Assembly (NCBI GenBank): GCA_017650925.1
Contig: JAGCDY010000132.1
Coordinates: forward strand, 1 to 44,698
Direction: 5' to 3'
Length of the DNA stretch: 44,698 bases
DNA from: a bacterium
GTDB taxonomy: Bacteria > Auribacterota > UBA3054
The notes below the pieces were generated by a model, which searched no databases, was not told the DNA's origin, and was given only the letters and a program-made list of their open reading frames with translations. A program made the translations under genes and the position numbers. Each line of letters starts with the position of its first letter. Positions within the stretch are counted from its first letter, which is position 1. Below, one piece after another: positions 26,901-34,677 of this stretch.

Positions 26901-27144
26901 CCACTTGATCCAAATTCGACTTCTCAAGGAAGGGCTCTATTTCCGCCTCGATGCCCAGGATGGGGAGTATGCCGGCTTCCATGCAAAAGTCGTAGAAACG
27001 CACGGCTCCCGACATGTTCATATGGTCGGTCAGGGCCAGCGCGGGCATTCTTTGCTCTTTTGCCGCAAAGATCATATCCTTCAGGCGCAAAGCGCTTCCC
27101 AGGAGGGAAAATTCCGATTCTGTATGTAAATGTACAAAAGACAT
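23908..27144 (-). CDS. dnaE: DNA polymerase III subunit alpha
   Basis: This is the catalytic replicative polymerase (DnaE1 type), 1078 residues, slightly shorter than the usual 1150. An N-terminal PHP domain begins VHLHTESEFSLLG (H5, H7). The family-C polymerase core has GPGRGSAVGSIVSY, the catalytic D406-x-D408 in PDIDIDF and D565 in KMDVLGLRTL. A helix-hairpin-helix region, an OB fold (GRIVVMGGIVNSVR) and a short tail follow. Just before the conserved EKEVLGVYVSDHPL segment is QRSFF, in the position of the internal beta-clamp-binding peptide of other DnaE proteins. It heads the 12-gene minus-strand operon; its -10 box is 11 nt before the ATG and no Shine-Dalgarno sequence is visible. Confidence 0.97.
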   Translation of the reverse strand: MSFVHLHTESEFSLLGSALRLKDMIFAAKEQRMPALALTDHMNMSGAVRFYDFCMEAGILPILGIEAEIEPFLEKSNLDQVGKKSFTVVFLAKNNEGYRKLCGLLSDAYASAADGSEPVFRKEQLKDIGGDLILLTGGKEGEITSLLSKGAVLEATEVLGEYLKIFGKGNVFLELQCHGEEGEQSVLKSQTDLARTLGIPVVATNECKYLKKEDAGILGLLEAIAQGRTVDDPRELTPKVNQYYFRSPAEMRQLFKDIPEACDNTLAIADSCHVELNPERRTDLPRFPLESGESSDEVLEKEAYAGLVKLYPCVSDGSDEERASKIKGRFDYEIDIIKRLGFSDYFLIVADYVRFAKESGIPVGPGRGSAVGSIVSYALGITEIDPIAYDLYFERFLNPSRRKMPDIDIDFCERRRGEVIDYIRSRFGSSNVAQVATFSTLRARAALQDCARVLKTPAGTVEKLGVAIDRFAKDSGLKFGLIREARMKCEEVKRMLRDGDASLLALLYAAEKIEDLPRNVSLHAAAVVISPDPIKGRIPLFGSENDTRTQCDMYAVERMGLLKMDVLGLRTLTIMEDMKVLCEESGEKIVWRDIPLDDGAALDVIGRGDTIGIFQLESEGMKRVLRRLKPKDFRDIIAVLALYRPGPMQHIDSFIARHNGEEEITYAHPKLAKVLKETYGIMLYQEQVMQALHLILGYTMSNADIFRQIMSKKKVAQMEKEREKFMQAARIKKIDEAVAVKLYGDIASFAGYGFNKSHAAAYAMIAYRMAYLKAHYPAHFCAALLNAHLGDQEFTSRTVREMRSASFGFAPPDVNSSSVYNSVIKDEAGKWVMSFGLVSVRNVGEKLAEAIVKERAQGPFTSLDNFCLRLERRLLQPTAVENMIKAGCFDFTNMSRSELTLLANDLLSNWESKNESSLQRSFFSVKQDKSKEIEWTLEEKLRYEKEVLGVYVSDHPLNAWSGLFREKVTLSSEQLKETAEKEPGRIVVMGGIVNSVRKRFNRKGGIYLVLGMEDLGGQYEVMVWDTLAEEMLMKAKANEVWFLKGCVKPARDDRSPSVWASAFKRFSPDGTLLDQSNA

Positions 27145-27155
27145 AATATGTTTAT

Positions 27156-27161
27156 ATTATA
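27156..27161 (-). promoter_or_regulatory. -10 box of the dnaE operon
   Basis: A perfect TATAAT on the minus strand (27161-27156) lies in the 92-bp divergent region between dnaE and the PlsB-like gene. It is 11 nt from the dnaE ATG, giving a leader of a few bases at most. No clear -35 and no TG extension are seen. For the divergent plus-strand gene only weak boxes occur: TAGAAT at 27212-27217 and GATAAT at 27222-27227. Confidence 0.5.
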
Positions 27162-27236
27162 CCGCAAAATGGCGCCGGCAAAAAGCCTAGCAATCGGAAG
27201 GAAAAGTTTGGTAGAATATAAGATAATCAACATTCA

Positions 27237-28370
27237 ATGAAGAAAGTGGACACGTCAAATCTTTCCAGAGAAGAGCTAGAGCAGAAATTCAGAGATGAGA
27301 TCCGCCATCACTACGATAAGAATTACTCTTATTACATCAGGCGGGTCATCCTGACCATCGCCAAGACCGGCATCAGGCACATAATGCTCCGCGGCATCGA
27401 GAATTTCAAAACAATCCCCAGGAGCGTGCCGGTCATCATAAGCGCCACTCACAAGAGCCACCTCGACTATCTTCTCATCGACTGCGTGCTGCTTGAAGCT
27501 ATCGGCTACTACCCCTGCACCATCGCCGGGAAAAATCTCTTCCACGGTTACTTCAAGAAGATGCTGCCGAAAGTTAAGGGCATCTGCCTTGACCGCGAAC
27601 GCATAAAGGAAGAGAATCTCAGGAAGAAAGAGAACATCATCTACCTCAAGACCTTCTACGATTACTTGACCGAAGAAATCTTTAAGAGATCCGAGGCCGT
27701 CCTCATATACCCCGAGGCCGGGCGCTCCTATAACGGCAAGGTCGGAAAGCTGGCCCACGGCATCTTCGGCATGGCCAAAAGAGCCATCAACGAAGACGGG
27801 CAGATGGCCATCCTTCCCATGGGCATCACCTACGAGCGCGTCACGGAGGACGAAGTCTTCCCGCAGCTTGAGAAGATCAAGGAAAAAGAAGGCATGTCGA
27901 AGCGCTACCGCGCCAAAGACCTCAGCTCCTTTAAACTCCATGCCCTTCTCCAGGCCAGAGGCAGGGTGCTCTTTTCTTTCGGCGAGCCCATTTACATCAC
28001 TATGGAAGACCTCAGGCACCTGGACGAACTGGGAGAAAAAGTCAGGAAAGCCATGATCAAAGAGACCGTCCTCACTCCTGTCTCACTAGTCTGCCATTCC
28101 TTCGGTAAAGACAAGTCTCTTAAGCTCACCGAACTCTACGAGCGGATGGAAAGGGAAAAGAACATCGCCTACAAGAACGGCTACAAGATGATCCCGGGCG
28201 TCGATCAGAACGCCAATCCCGGCTACATCTGGAAACTGGCCAAGCCGCACCTGGCCATGCCCTGGAGGCTGCGCAGCATCCTGAAAAGGAAAGGCGACAC
28301 GATCTCCGTGGTGAAACCTGAGATCGTCGAATACTACGCCAACACCGTAGAGCACATGTACGAAGATTAA
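27237..28370 (+). CDS. PlsB-like glycerol-3-phosphate/1-acyl acyltransferase
   Basis: The 377-residue protein has the acyltransferase catalytic motif H72-x4-D77 (HKSHLDYLL), which looks like the HRSHMDYLL of E. coli PlsB rather than PlsC. It also has the AGKNLF segment, ICLDRER and YPEAGRSYNGK (block III around E160-R163), then LPMGITYERV. PlsB-type enzymes place the first acyl chain on glycerol 3-phosphate at the inner membrane, although PlsB itself is over twice this length. No obvious transmembrane helix is present, so membrane association is likely peripheral. It is a monocistronic plus-strand gene; its TAA overlaps the convergent nth stop by 3 bases. Confidence 0.8.
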   Translation: MKKVDTSNLSREELEQKFRDEIRHHYDKNYSYYIRRVILTIAKTGIRHIMLRGIENFKTIPRSVPVIISATHKSHLDYLLIDCVLLEAIGYYPCTIAGKNLFHGYFKKMLPKVKGICLDRERIKEENLRKKENIIYLKTFYDYLTEEIFKRSEAVLIYPEAGRSYNGKVGKLAHGIFGMAKRAINEDGQMAILPMGITYERVTEDEVFPQLEKIKEKEGMSKRYRAKDLSSFKLHALLQARGRVLFSFGEPIYITMEDLRHLDELGEKVRKAMIKETVLTPVSLVCHSFGKDKSLKLTELYERMEREKNIAYKNGYKMIPGVDQNANPGYIWKLAKPHLAMPWRLRSILKRKGDTISVVKPEIVEYYANTVEHMYED

Positions 28371-28996
28371 AGCGCCGAAGGGCAAAAGCTGGAGAACGGA
28401 CATTCGGCGCATTTGGGAGCGCGGGCCTGGCAGACCGCGCGACCGTGGGCGATAAGCTGGTGGCTGAAATCAGTCCACTCTTCTCTTGGGACGATGCGCA
28501 TCAAGTCTTTTTCTATTTTCTCCGGCTCGGTATTTTTGGTCAGGCCCAGACGGTTTGAGAGCCTTGAGACATGCGTGTCGACCACTATGCCGTCATTGAT
28601 GCCGTAACCGGTCCCTAAAACGACGTTAGCGGTCTTTCTGGCCACTCCGGGAAGCGCCGTGAGCTCTTCCATGGTCTTAGGCACGCGCCCTTTGAATTTT
28701 TCCGCGATTATTTTCGAGGCGGCGATGAGGCTTTTGGCCTTGTTTTTATAAAAACCGCATGAGCGGATCAGTTTTTCAACGTCTTCCTGCCCGGCGTTTC
28801 CCAGATCCTTCGGCGAAGGATATGCTTTGAACAGGGAGGGAGTCGTAAGGTTGACTCTTTCATCGGTGCACTGGGCGGAGAGGATAGTCGCACACAAAAG
28901 CTGCCAGACACCTCTGTGCTTCAAAGAGCAGCCCGCTTTGGGATAAGCGGCCTTCACAGCTTTTACGAGAGTCGCCTTCCTTTCCTTTTCCGTCAT
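28367..28996 (-). CDS. nth: Endonuclease III
   Basis: This 209-residue bifunctional DNA glycosylase/AP lyase removes oxidised pyrimidines. The helix-hairpin-helix LPGVARKTANVV holds the catalytic K121. D140 is in VVDTHVSRLSNR. The [4Fe-4S] ligands C189-x6-C196-x2-C199-x5-C205 are all present. The N-terminal CATILSAQCTD motif is typical. It is the last gene of the long clpP operon, coupled to the preceding helical-protein gene by ATGA, and ends in a tail-to-tail stop overlap with the PlsB-like gene. No terminator hairpin is visible at that junction. Confidence 0.97.
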   Translation of the reverse strand: MTEKERKATLVKAVKAAYPKAGCSLKHRGVWQLLCATILSAQCTDERVNLTTPSLFKAYPSPKDLGNAGQEDVEKLIRSCGFYKNKAKSLIAASKIIAEKFKGRVPKTMEELTALPGVARKTANVVLGTGYGINDGIVVDTHVSRLSNRLGLTKNTEPEKIEKDLMRIVPREEWTDFSHQLIAHGRAVCQARAPKCAECPFSSFCPSAL

Positions 28997-30138
28997 TTTA
29001 TGAGCAGCGCTTCCTTGGCTGTTTCGGCCAAAGTTTTGTTTTCGCCTTTGACGAGCTTTTTAAGAACTTCCTTGGAACCGGCGGAGGCGTCGTAACCGAG
29101 GCGGTAGATGGCGAACTGGGCCAGCTTCATGTCCTTGTTTCTTCCGGAAAACACGGCCATGAGATTCTTGAAGAGGCCTTCCCTTATCATGGCGTCCACG
29201 ACCGCCTCTTTCGCGGTGAACGATTTGCTGACCAGGGATTTTTCGTAGAGCTGGCCCTTCTCCTTAATAGGCATGTCAAGGCGGGAGACCAGAAGGATGA
29301 GGTGCGCTTCGCCGGAGATGTTGCGGATGCTGAATTCCGGCTCGCCTTTCAAGTTCTTGGGCGCTTTGTCGACCGTCTTGTTCTTGGTCATGGCGTACGC
29401 CCTTTTATAGAACTCGAATTTCTCCTCGTCGGTTATGTCGAGATTGTAGACCGCCCGGAAGACCGCCTTCTCCCAGTAGCGGGAATCGTTGGTGCCGAGC
29501 ATCTGGTTCAGAAGAGGCAGAGCGTCCTTGGAGCGGGTCATCTCAAGAAGCGAGATCGCTTCCAGCATCCTGCGAAGGTCTTCGAAACGGATGCCCACTC
29601 CGTTGACGTCAGGGCAGTTCTTTATGATGAATTTTGTTCCCGGGATGAACTTCTCCATCATGTAGATCTCGGTGTCGCTGGAGGCGGGCGATATCGATCC
29701 GATGAGTCCGGGGATCCCTTTCTTCAGAAAACTCATAAGCGCGTTGCTCTTGGCCTGCAGAAAGGCCATTCCCAGCGTACGCGAGATCTCGGAATGTTCT
29801 TTCAGCATCTGCGCGCCGGAGGGATAAGTCGCCCCGATCCTGGCGACGGAATATAGAATGTAAGCCCTGGCGATGTAAATGTCCTCCCTGGTCGCGCTGC
29901 TGGTGTAGGGATTGGGGGCCTCCTGGCATTTTTCCCACATGAGGTTCAGGGCGTCAAGGCTCTCGCTGCAGGGATACTTTCCGAGCTCGAAGGCCAGCCT
30001 CGGGAAATGGCAGGGATCCGAGATCTCCACGACGTTGGTGGCGATCTCCTTCACATGCTTGATCTCGTCTTTGGTGACGCCAAGCGCCGAAATGGACGCG
30101 AAAATCAAAAGTAAAAAAAGCGCGCGAAACATATTCAT
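28993..30138 (-). CDS. Exported helical (HEAT-like) protein of unknown function
   Basis: I do not recognise a family. The 381-residue protein starts with a signal peptide (about 1-20, ending in SALG) and is predominantly alpha-helical, with a run of Leu/Ala-rich amphipathic helices toward the C-terminus (about 310-380) that resemble HEAT or armadillo repeats. No enzymatic motif or metal-binding cluster is seen. Two Met codons (30138 and 30132) are possible starts; the first gives an ATGA overlap with the response-regulator gene. Being coupled to a sensor kinase/regulator pair, it could act as a periplasmic partner of that system, but this is inference from position alone. Confidence 0.55.
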   Translation of the reverse strand: MNMFRALFLLLIFASISALGVTKDEIKHVKEIATNVVEISDPCHFPRLAFELGKYPCSESLDALNLMWEKCQEAPNPYTSSATREDIYIARAYILYSVARIGATYPSGAQMLKEHSEISRTLGMAFLQAKSNALMSFLKKGIPGLIGSISPASSDTEIYMMEKFIPGTKFIIKNCPDVNGVGIRFEDLRRMLEAISLLEMTRSKDALPLLNQMLGTNDSRYWEKAVFRAVYNLDITDEEKFEFYKRAYAMTKNKTVDKAPKNLKGEPEFSIRNISGEAHLILLVSRLDMPIKEKGQLYEKSLVSKSFTAKEAVVDAMIREGLFKNLMAVFSGRNKDMKLAQFAIYRLGYDASAGSKEVLKKLVKGENKTLAETAKEALLIK

Positions 30139-31466
30139 TCCTCTTTCACGTTGTAATCTTTCATTTTGTTCCTCAGCGTATGGGTGGACCAGCCGAGTTC
30201 CTCCGCGGCTTTCGTCTTGTTGCCGCCGTGCCTTTGCAAGGTGGAGATTATCAGGTCTTTCTCCCTTAATTTGCGAATGTTCAGCCCTTCGCTGGAATTC
30301 TCCTGCTTTTTCAGCTGAGCCGGCAGGGATTCCACCGTCAAGTCGTCGCCCAATGACAGTATCACGGCTCTTTCGATGCAGTTCGATAGTTCCCTGACGT
30401 TTCCGGGCCAGTCGTAACTTACGAGCGCGCTCTGGGCTTCCGGCGTGATGCGCGCCATGTGCTTGCGGTTCTTTTCCGAATGCTTCTTCATGAAGAAATC
30501 CGCCAGCGCCGGGATGTCCTCCCTTCTTTCCCTCAGGGGCGGGATATGCATCGGCACCACGCTCAGGCGGTAGTACAGGTCCTCGCGGAATTTCCCGCAG
30601 GCGACCGCGTCGGCCAGATCCTTGTTTGTCGCGGAGATCACGCGGCAGTCGGTCTTGACCGTCTGCGTTCCGCCCAGACGCTCGAAGGTGCCCTGCTGGA
30701 GGGCTCTCAAAATTTTCGCCTGCGTTTCCAGGGCCATGTCCCCTATCTCGTCGAGGAAGATCGTGCCGCCGTCCGCCAGCTCGAAGCGCCCTTTCCTCTG
30801 GGCGATCGCTCCGGTGAAGGCGCCCTTCTCATGGCCGAAGAGCTCTGACTCCAGAAGATGATCGTGCAGCGCGGCGCAGTTGACCTTGACGAAGGGTTTA
30901 TTTGCCCTGGCGCTCCTGGACTGGATGAAATTCGCCAGGACTTCCTTGCCTGTCCCGCTTTCTCCGGTCAGAAGAACGCTCGCCTCGCTTTTTGCGACTT
31001 TTTCCGCCAGCGAGAAAAGATCCTGCATGACTTTGCTCTCCGCGATGTATTCCTCGCCGTTCTGAACGTTCTCTGATCTCTCGGTATCGTCCGGCTTTTT
31101 CAGGCCGGTCCTGATGGCCTTCAAGAGAGCGCTCATGTCCAGCGGTTTCAGGATGTAGTCGTAGGCGCCCGCCTTGACCGTCTGCACGGCGTTCTCGATG
31201 GTCCCGTAAGCCGTCATTATCAGTATGGGCACGGCCTGGTCGATCTTTCTGATCTCTTTTACGGCCGTGAGGCCGTCCATCTCCGGCATGCGCATGTCCA
31301 TGAGAACAAGGTCTGGATGCTGGCTTTTGACGCATATGACAGCCTCCCTTCCGTTGGTCACCTCCATGACGGAAAATCCGGCGTGCTCAAGGTTGGCCCT
31401 CAGCATGTCGCGGTGCGCCCTGTCGTCATCGGCGACCAGTATCCAGATCTCCTGAGTCTTCATCAT
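30135..31466 (-). CDS. Sigma-54-dependent response regulator (NtrC family)
   Basis: The 443-residue protein has three domains. The receiver (about 6-122) shows the acidic pair D13-D14, phosphoacceptor D57 (VLMDMRMP), T85 and K107. The sigma-54 AAA+ activator domain has Walker A GESGTGKE (168-175), the GAFTGA loop contacting sigma-54 (215-220), Walker B with D239-E240, and a C-terminal arginine-finger region. A Fis-type helix-turn-helix (about 400-440, NKTKAAEELGWSTHTLRNK) follows. When phosphorylated by its kinase it should activate promoters of the -24/-12 class. No clear -24/-12 promoter (GG-N10-GC) was found in the gaps of this window. ATGA overlaps join it to the kinase gene and to the downstream exported protein gene. 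Confidence 0.95.
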   Translation of the reverse strand: MMKTQEIWILVADDDRAHRDMLRANLEHAGFSVMEVTNGREAVICVKSQHPDLVLMDMRMPEMDGLTAVKEIRKIDQAVPILIMTAYGTIENAVQTVKAGAYDYILKPLDMSALLKAIRTGLKKPDDTERSENVQNGEEYIAESKVMQDLFSLAEKVAKSEASVLLTGESGTGKEVLANFIQSRSARANKPFVKVNCAALHDHLLESELFGHEKGAFTGAIAQRKGRFELADGGTIFLDEIGDMALETQAKILRALQQGTFERLGGTQTVKTDCRVISATNKDLADAVACGKFREDLYYRLSVVPMHIPPLRERREDIPALADFFMKKHSEKNRKHMARITPEAQSALVSYDWPGNVRELSNCIERAVILSLGDDLTVESLPAQLKKQENSSEGLNIRKLREKDLIISTLQRHGGNKTKAAEELGWSTHTLRNKMKDYNVKEE

Positions 31467-32962
31467 TTTTTCTTAGTATCGGCGGCGGGCAGAATTATCT
31501 CGAAGATCGCCCCTCCCGTCGCGGAGTTGCGGGCGGTTATGGTTCCTTTGTGTTCGGTGACGGCCTTTTCCACGCTGGCCAGCCCCAACCCGGATCCTTC
31601 CGCTTTGGAAGTTATGAAGGGGTCGAAGAGATGCTCCATAATTTCAGGCTTGATGCCGGAACCGGAATCCTGGAAGGCTACAGAGAGATCACCATCCTTG
31701 TTGCGGCAGCGGATCCTGAGCTCCCCGCCGTAGGGCATGGCGTCGTAGGCGTTGACGCAGAGGTTGAGCGCCGCGCGCATGAAGACGGCTTCGTCTAGCA
31801 TGATTTCCGGAAGATCGGGTCCGAGATCGATCACAAGATCGACTCCCCTCGACTGCGCGTCGGAATCCTCCATGGCGACGAGCTGGTCGAGGAAATCCTT
31901 TATCTTGCAGCGCTGAAGGTTCAGGGTGTCCGGCTTGGCGAAATTCAGTATCCCGGTGATGCGGTTGTTCAGACGGTCTATTTCCCTTAGCATCACGTCG
32001 GAGTGCTTGGCGTAGACCTCGTCCTTGGTCTCCTCGGCGTGCTTCTTGAAAAGCTCTATGAAGCCCCTGATCGAGCTCAAGGGGTTCCTCAGGTCGTGAG
32101 CTATGGCCGCCGCCGCCCGTCCTATAGTCACCAGCCTGTCATTGAAGATCTTTTCCGTCTGCAGCGCGGCGTTCTGCTCCTCGGCCATCTGCAGGGACCT
32201 TTCCACGCTCGCCTTTTCCCTTGTGAAACTGACGATGAAGATGAGGAAGAAAGTTATGACAGCGAAGATCGCCAAAAAGATGAGCCCGTGGACTCTCCTG
32301 GGATTGACGAAGGCGGAATAAGTTTCGGTCGGTATGCCGATGATGGCCAGCGGCAGATCGTCCCCTTTCATGTTGAGGAGCTCGAAATGGCAGGAGCTGC
32401 CGGTCAGAAGGCGGCAGAAATAGCGGATGTCGGCCTTCCTGCGATTCTGGACCTCGATGTTCTCCTCCCACACGTTGGAATAGCTGTTGACGCCGAGATT
32501 CCTTCGCGTTCCGGAAGTGAGGTAATAGGTGAAGACCGGCGTGCAGAAAAGCACGTAACGCCCGTCGGCGCTGGTAAAGTGGAACGCCCTGAAGCCGTTC
32601 GTCGGTACGCTCTTGTCTTTGAGCTCCGCAAGGTAGCGCATCGGCAGCTCCGTCATGCCGGCGTTGAAGACCTGCATGTTCGGCATAAGGAAGGAGTAGA
32701 TGCTGGCTGAGGAATTGCGGCAAACGTACGCGGTGGCGTTTGTGAAGTCGCTCAAAGCCATGTTCCTGAACCGTCCCCTGCCGACCCAGTTGTGGAAGCC
32801 GGACAAAAGCGTGTTGCCCTCCCTTATGGCCGTCGTCCTGGCGTATTCCGTGAAAAGAGCGTGGTCACGGTAGGAATACGCGGAAGCGACGGTCACGATG
32901 AGCACCGCCAGAAAAAGCGATGAAAAAAGCGGCAGCCTTCTCACTAAACGGGGATTGGTCAT
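31463..32962 (-). CDS. Membrane sensor histidine kinase
   Basis: The 499-residue protein has a first transmembrane helix (about 13-30), an extracytoplasmic sensor domain (about 31-224) of no recognised family, a second helix (about 226-246) and a short coiled linker. The HisKA domain has H289 in IAHDLRNPLSS, and the HATPase domain has N-box, GSGI-type and GLGL motifs near the C-terminus. It is the cognate kinase of the adjacent sigma-54 regulator (ATGA overlap). Its place after hldD, cdsA and the Clp/Lon genes suggests it senses an envelope condition, which is inference. The start at 32962 is 3 bp after the preceding gene. Confidence 0.93.
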   Translation of the reverse strand: MTNPRLVRRLPLFSSLFLAVLIVTVASAYSYRDHALFTEYARTTAIREGNTLLSGFHNWVGRGRFRNMALSDFTNATAYVCRNSSASIYSFLMPNMQVFNAGMTELPMRYLAELKDKSVPTNGFRAFHFTSADGRYVLFCTPVFTYYLTSGTRRNLGVNSYSNVWEENIEVQNRRKADIRYFCRLLTGSSCHFELLNMKGDDLPLAIIGIPTETYSAFVNPRRVHGLIFLAIFAVITFFLIFIVSFTREKASVERSLQMAEEQNAALQTEKIFNDRLVTIGRAAAAIAHDLRNPLSSIRGFIELFKKHAEETKDEVYAKHSDVMLREIDRLNNRITGILNFAKPDTLNLQRCKIKDFLDQLVAMEDSDAQSRGVDLVIDLGPDLPEIMLDEAVFMRAALNLCVNAYDAMPYGGELRIRCRNKDGDLSVAFQDSGSGIKPEIMEHLFDPFITSKAEGSGLGLASVEKAVTEHKGTITARNSATGGAIFEIILPAADTKKK

Positions 32963-32965
32963 AAT

Positions 32966-33688
32966 TTATTCGGACTTTTCTTCCTTGTCTTCTTCCTTTG
33001 CAGCGGGCTCCAGGGGCCTGCCGTCGGAGCCGAAGCCTATGCTGCGGCGGATGAGCTCGGCCCTGGCCTTGGGAACGTTCGTTATCCCGAGGCTCTCCAG
33101 GATCTTTCTTTCCATGTAATTCAGATGGAAGCGGAAATACCACTGGGTGTAATCGTAGACGTTGGTCTCGCCTTCCACCACGTCGTAGTAGTTGCTGACG
33201 CAGTTCAGGACGACCTTTTCATAGGAGTTGCTCAGGGCGTCCAATTCCGTTTTCACCACGGTGTTGGAAGTGACGACCCAGAAATTAGTCCAGGGCTTTT
33301 CCTTCTCGATGCTGAAGTCGCCTATCTTAGCAACCTTCAGGACCGGTATGGGAATCCAGCGGGCCACGCCGGGCTCCATGCCGCGGGAACTGATGATCAG
33401 GGAATAATGGCCGCCGACCTGCAGCCCGTCGATTATGAAATTGCCGTCCTTGTCAGCCGTCGTCTCGAGATCTTTCGAGTGGACTTTCACCTTGGCGAAA
33501 GGAATAGGCTTCATGTGCTTATCGATGACGCGCCCCGTTATGCTGCCGTCCCATTCTCCCCAGTAGAGCTCGCCGTCCGCGATGTCGTCGTAGCTGGCGG
33601 GATTGACGTGCAGAGGCTTTTTTACCTCCTCCGCGCCGAAGGAAGAAAAGGCGAAGAAAGCGATCAGCAAAAGAATCGGCAGTCTCAT
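32966..33688 (-). CDS. Exported protein with a carboxypeptidase-regulatory-like domain
   Basis: The 240-residue protein has a signal peptide (about 1-18, ending FGA). A beta-sandwich domain (about 50-110) has the pattern GRVIDKHMKPIPFAKVKV...ADKDGNFIIDGL...YSLIISSRG, typical of CarboxypepD_reg/transthyretin-like modules. The remaining 120 residues have no recognised family and end in an acidic/Lys tail. Such modules often bind surface partners or stabilise secreted proteins. It is coupled to hldD by ATGA and to the sensor kinase gene by a 3-bp gap. A role as a periplasmic ligand-binding partner of that kinase is possible but not shown. Confidence 0.65.
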   Translation of the reverse strand: MRLPILLLIAFFAFSSFGAEEVKKPLHVNPASYDDIADGELYWGEWDGSITGRVIDKHMKPIPFAKVKVHSKDLETTADKDGNFIIDGLQVGGHYSLIISSRGMEPGVARWIPIPVLKVAKIGDFSIEKEKPWTNFWVVTSNTVVKTELDALSNSYEKVVLNCVSNYYDVVEGETNVYDYTQWYFRFHLNYMERKILESLGITNVPKARAELIRRSIGFGSDGRPLEPAAKEEDKEEKSE

Positions 33689-34650
33689 AGGTAGTTTTCC
33701 TTCAGAAGATAATTTCTGACGTAATCTCCGACGGACTGCTCAAGCGTCATGAACTGGTGCTTGCATCCCGCCTTTCTCAGTTTCGTCAGATCGGCTTCCG
33801 TGAAATACTGGTATTTTCCCTTCAGGATATCGGGCATCTCGACGTACTCTATCTCGCCCTTGACGTCCAGGGCCTTGAACATGGCGTTGGCCACTTCGTT
33901 CCAGCTCTGGGCCTTCCCGGTCCCGATGTTGTAGATGCCGCCCACTTTCGGATGTTTGTAGAAATACATGATGACTTCCACAACGTCTTTGACATAGACG
34001 AAATCGCGCTTCTGCTCGCCGTCCTTGTAGTCGGGACGGTCGGAAGCGAATAGCGAGATCTTATGTTCGTCCCTGGCCTTCGGGAAAGCTTTCAGGATCA
34101 TGGAGCGCATGGATTCCTTGTGATATTCGTTGGGGCCGAAAACATTGAAGAAGCGGAAGCCCGTCAACTTGTCCTGGCATTTGTTCTTTATGAGCCATTC
34201 GTCGAAAAGCTGCTTGGAGTAGCCGTACATGTTGAGAGGCCTCAGTTTCGGCGTCAGGGCGTCGGCGTCGCTGTAACCCAAAGATCCGTCTCCGTAAGTG
34301 GCGGCGCTCGAAGCGTACCACATCTTCTTGCCGTTTTTGAGGCACCAGGCCGCCAGGGCTTTCGTATAGTTCAGGTTGTTTGCCATCAGGTAGTCGGCGT
34401 TCTTTTCCGTCGTGCTGCTGCAGGCGCCCAGATGGATGACAGCGTCGATCTTGTCGATCTTGCCCTGGGACAAAAGCATCAGAAATTCCTGTTTCTGCAG
34501 ATACATCTCATACTTTTTCCCGACCAGATTCTTCCACTTCTCGGTGCTGGCCAGATTGTCGACCACTATGATGTCCTTGACTCCGTTTTCGTTCAGTTTC
34601 GCCAAAAGACAGCTTCCTATGAAGCCCGCTCCGCCTGTTAAGACCAACAT
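33685..34650 (-). CDS. hldD: ADP-L-glycero-D-manno-heptose-6-epimerase
   Basis: HldD (RfaD) makes ADP-L-glycero-D-manno-heptose, the activated sugar for the LPS inner core, which marks a Gram-negative envelope. The 321-residue short-chain dehydrogenase/reductase protein has the NAD(P) loop GGAGFIG (6-12), the diagnostic GACSSTTE, S115/S116 in YASSAATYG and catalytic Y142-x3-K146. FRFFNVFGPNEYHK is the family substrate-loop signature. An AAGGAG Shine-Dalgarno sequence sits 7 nt before the ATG (34663-34658), one of the few strong ones here. The rest of the heptose pathway (hldE, gmhA/B) is not in the window. Confidence 0.95.
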   Translation of the reverse strand: MLVLTGGAGFIGSCLLAKLNENGVKDIIVVDNLASTEKWKNLVGKKYEMYLQKQEFLMLLSQGKIDKIDAVIHLGACSSTTEKNADYLMANNLNYTKALAAWCLKNGKKMWYASSAATYGDGSLGYSDADALTPKLRPLNMYGYSKQLFDEWLIKNKCQDKLTGFRFFNVFGPNEYHKESMRSMILKAFPKARDEHKISLFASDRPDYKDGEQKRDFVYVKDVVEVIMYFYKHPKVGGIYNIGTGKAQSWNEVANAMFKALDVKGEIEYVEMPDILKGKYQYFTEADLTKLRKAGCKHQFMTLEQSVGDYVRNYLLKENYL

Positions 34651-34677
34651 AAAGTTACTCCTTGTATTTGCAAAAAG

